Source of the DNA: JBGPGW01 sp046349515
GTDB taxonomy: Bacteria; Pseudomonadota; Alphaproteobacteria; CADEGL01
Assembly: GCA_046349515.1 (NCBI GenBank)
Contig: JAXMCE010000026.1
Location: 1-17,357, forward strand
DNA: 17,357 nt
Direction of reading: 5' to 3'
Shown: positions 15,164 to 17,357 of the stretch, piece after piece
How positions within the stretch are numbered: the stretch's first letter is position 1
How the letters are laid out: each line of letters begins with the position of its first letter
Position numbers and translations under genes: made by a program
Notes under the pieces: model-generated
What the model saw: the letters and a program-made list of their open reading frames with translations, nothing else
Databases searched by the model: none
What the model was told of the DNA's origin: nothing

Positions 15164-16591
15164 ATGAACGTCATTTCGCCCAAGGCTCCGGCGACGCTTC
15201 AGCCCCGCCGCTACAAGCAGAACTTCGGCGAGTTCATCGGCATCGGCGCGAACGGCAACCTCTGGGTCGAGGATTGCGACGTGAAGGCGCTCGCGGACCG
15301 CTTCGGCACGCCGCTCTTCATCATCAGCGAATCGCAGCTTCGCCACACCTACCGGCAATTCCGCGACGCGTTCCGCAAGCACTACCCCGATGTCGAGATT
15401 CTCTTCGCCAACAAGTCGAACAACGGACTCGCCATCCGCCATGTCATGAACCAGGAGGGCGCCGGCGGCGACTGCTTCGGCGTCAACGAGATGTACCTGG
15501 CGCTTCTCGCGGGCACCGATCCCAAGACGCTCGTTCTCAACGGCTCGAACAAGGAGACCGAAGAGCTCGAGATGGCGATCGCCAACGGGCTCTGCATCAA
15601 CATCGACGCGACGGACGAGCTCGATCGCATCGATGTGATCGCGCGGCGCCTCGGCAAGGAGGTCGACGTCGGCATCCGCCTCAAGCTCGACCTCGAGCCG
15701 CTCACGAACCGCACCGGCGTCGTCATGCACGGCGCGGGCGGGACGTTGAAGCAGCAGAGCGATTCGACGAAGTGGGGCATGACGCGCGCGCAGACCGTCG
15801 AGATCGTCACGCGCGCGAAGGCGATGCCGCACATCCACCTCTCTGAGACGCATTTCCATCTGAGCCGCATGTCGAACGACCCGAACGACTTCGCGGTCAT
15901 GGCGCGCGAAATGGTGACGTGGTCGGGATACATTCGGGAGAAGACCGGCTGGATTCCGCCGTCGATCGACATCGGCGGCGGCTGGACCTTCGGCAAGCCT
16001 TACGGGACGGGGCCGAACAAGCAGATGGACGACGCGAAGGCGCCGACGCCCGACGACTACGCCCGGCTCTGCGCGGCCGCGATCAAGGACGAGGCCCAAA
16101 AGCTCGGCCTGCCGCTGCCGAAACTGAGGCTCGAGCCGGGGCGCGCGCTCTCCGGTCCCGCGGGCGTCGCGGTGGGGCGCGTGGGCGCGGTCAAAAAGGG
16201 CGAGAAGAAGACCTGGGTCAACATGGACCTCTCGACGAACCATCTCTCCTGGGCCGCCATTCTCGACTGGTACTACCACGCCGTGCCGGTGGTCGATGCC
16301 GGCGCCGCAGGGACCGAGACGGTCGATCTCGTGGGACCATTGTGCAACTCGGACGAGGTCGGCCCGCATCGGACGATGCCCACTCTGAAGCGCGGCGACT
16401 ACGTGGCTTTCCTCGACGCGGGCGGCTACACGGAGTCGTGTGCCGCGCGCTACAACGCGCAGCTCCTCCCGGCCAGCATCATCGTCGCGGGCGATCAGGC
16501 GGACGTCATCACGGAGCGCGAGCAGCTGAAGGACATCGCGGGCCGCTTCCGCGTGCCGGCGCGGCTCCTCGCTGCGTCCTTCGCGCGCTGA
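15164..16591 (+). CDS. Type III PLP-dependent decarboxylase (diaminopimelate/ornithine decarboxylase-like)
   Basis: Fold-type III PLP enzymes of this family decarboxylate amino acids at the D- or L-alpha carbon. The 475-aa protein is longer than E. coli LysA (about 420). It shows the PLP lysine K84 in ILFANKSNNGLAI (usually AvKAN), SETHFHLS, SIDIGGGWTFGKPYG (phosphate loop), LRLEPGRALSGPAG, VGPLCNSDEV and DAGGYTESCAARYN, whose Tyr and Cys complete the active site across the dimer. ATG 15164 follows GGGAGG at 15153-15158. The N-terminal 25 residues and inserts near 215-235 are not typical of LysA. Its place between a DapA-like aldolase and an SDR enzyme suggests a dedicated pathway rather than lysine synthesis. 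The natural substrate is unknown. Confidence 0.87.
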   Translation: MNVISPKAPATLQPRRYKQNFGEFIGIGANGNLWVEDCDVKALADRFGTPLFIISESQLRHTYRQFRDAFRKHYPDVEILFANKSNNGLAIRHVMNQEGAGGDCFGVNEMYLALLAGTDPKTLVLNGSNKETEELEMAIANGLCINIDATDELDRIDVIARRLGKEVDVGIRLKLDLEPLTNRTGVVMHGAGGTLKQQSDSTKWGMTRAQTVEIVTRAKAMPHIHLSETHFHLSRMSNDPNDFAVMAREMVTWSGYIREKTGWIPPSIDIGGGWTFGKPYGTGPNKQMDDAKAPTPDDYARLCAAAIKDEAQKLGLPLPKLRLEPGRALSGPAGVAVGRVGAVKKGEKKTWVNMDLSTNHLSWAAILDWYYHAVPVVDAGAAGTETVDLVGPLCNSDEVGPHRTMPTLKRGDYVAFLDAGGYTESCAARYNAQLLPASIIVAGDQADVITEREQLKDIAGRFRVPARLLAASFAR

Positions 16592-16634
16592 GGATTTGAG
16601 ACCTGCAAAGGCGAACCGACGCGGGGTGTGACGA

Positions 16635-17357
16635 ATGACCGCTGGCCCCGTGCAATTGCCGCCTGGCGACCGGGTCGTCCTCGTGTCCGGCGCCAATCGC
16701 GGCATCGGCCTTGCGATCGCGAAGCGCCTCCATGCCGACGGCTATCGCGTCTCGCTCGGCGCGCGGGACATGGCGGCGCTCGAGAAGGCGACGGTCGGCT
16801 TCGATCCGGCGCGCACCCTCCTCCACCCGTTCGATGCGCTCCGCCCCGAATGCGCCCCGCCCTGGGTCGAGGAGACGCTCGCGCGCTTCGGCGCGATCGA
16901 CGTCCTCATCAACAACGCGGGCATCCTTCGCCGCGTCACCTTCGAGGAGGGCGACGAGGCCACGCTTGACGAGCTCTGGGCCGTCAACGTCAAGGCCGCG
17001 TTCCGCATGATCCGCCTCTGCCTGCCGCACCTGAAGAAATGCGGCCATGGCCGGATCGTCAATTTGGCATCGACGGACGGCAAGCGCTTTCGCGACTCAT
17101 CGAGTTCGCTCGGCTACGTCATGACCAAGCATGCCGTCGTGGCCATGAGCCATGCCGCACGTTTCGCCGGGTGGGACGACGGCGTGCGCTCGACGGCGCT
17201 CTGCCCCGGTGCGGTCGAGACCGACCTTCTCCGCGGCCTTCCGGGCGTGACTCCGGCGGGCAGCCGCATGTCGCCCGACACGATCGCGGCCGTCGTCGCC
17301 CTCATCCTGTCGATGCCGAACAACGCATCGATCGCGGAATTTCCCATCAACGCACGG
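16635..17357 (+). CDS. Short-chain dehydrogenase/reductase (SDR), C-terminus cut by window edge
   Basis: All 241 visible codons are open. Classical SDR motifs are complete: the nucleotide loop SGANRGIG (18-25), basic R44 after beta-2 favouring NADP(H), NNAG (93-96), catalytic N118, S146 (NLASTDG), and Y161-x3-K165 (GYVMTKH). CPGAVETDL follows, the usual PG motif. SDR proteins oxidise or reduce alcohols and ketones. ATG 16635 gives a normal short N-terminus; the ribosome site is weak (GGGGTGT). It is 43 bp after the PLP decarboxylase-like gene on the same strand, so it probably belongs to that unit. The protein should end shortly beyond the window, since classical SDRs are about 250 aa. Substrate unknown. 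Confidence 0.9.
   Translation, partial: MTAGPVQLPPGDRVVLVSGANRGIGLAIAKRLHADGYRVSLGARDMAALEKATVGFDPARTLLHPFDALRPECAPPWVEETLARFGAIDVLINNAGILRRVTFEEGDEATLDELWAVNVKAAFRMIRLCLPHLKKCGHGRIVNLASTDGKRFRDSSSSLGYVMTKHAVVAMSHAARFAGWDDGVRSTALCPGAVETDLLRGLPGVTPAGSRMSPDTIAAVVALILSMPNNASIAEFPINAR

Noticed and set aside
1..17357. CRISPR arrays, transposons, phage genes, toxin-antitoxin or defence systems
   Set aside because: Looked for on both strands; no spaced repeats, terminal inverted repeats, transposase/integrase motifs or defence-type domains are visible.

Overview
This window reads as an ordinary chromosomal stretch of a high-GC alphaproteobacterium, probably of the Rhizobiales/Rhodospirillales kind. 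I base that on the GC-rich codon use, the strong GGAGG ribosome sites and the left-hand gene order ppx - rlmE - guaB - rsmB, which I recall as a common alphaproteobacterial neighbourhood. The genus cannot be named from sequence alone. I see no insertion sequence, integrase, phage gene, CRISPR array or toxin/defence module.

Left block (1-4153), housekeeping. On the minus strand run ppx/gppA and rlmE (4-bp ATGA overlap), then guaB, then the first 34 codons of an rsmB-like rRNA methyltransferase cut by the window edge. A small host-attachment-family gene lies on the plus strand between rlmE and guaB, and its stop codon shares the palindrome CTAG with the rlmE stop. A tRNA-Gln(CTG) follows at 4080-4153.

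Middle block (4320-10068), which looks catabolic or accessory. On the minus strand are a CaiB/BaiF-type CoA-transferase and a YfcG-like glutathione transferase, 10 bp apart. Divergent from them is a LysR-type regulator broken by a one-base frameshift, with a 12-bp inverted repeat in the AT-rich gap between. Next come a creatinase/ectoine-hydrolase-like M24 protein that has lost most canonical metal ligands (minus) and a divergent PuuB/DadA-like FAD amine oxidoreductase (plus).

Right block (10347-17357): a staphylococcal-nuclease-fold protein; a four-helix membrane protein of unknown role (minus); an agmatinase/arginase-family protein with an altered metal motif (GGDDS instead of GGDHS); then a co-directional run of membrane fatty-acid desaturase, DapA-like aldolase, diaminopimelate-decarboxylase-like PLP enzyme and an SDR oxidoreductase cut by the right edge. 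The last three are 23 and 43 bp apart and look like one transcription unit. Together they could form an uncharacterised small-molecule pathway of aldol step, decarboxylation and reduction. That is inference; this block is the best candidate for something undescribed.

No stretch above 300 bp lacks a gene. The longest gaps are 10069-10346 (278 bp, one GC hairpin, no convincing gene), 8525-8733 (209 bp, divergent), 3871-4079 (209 bp, ppx promoter) and 11889-12067 (179 bp). All functions are from reading the translations; no database search was run.
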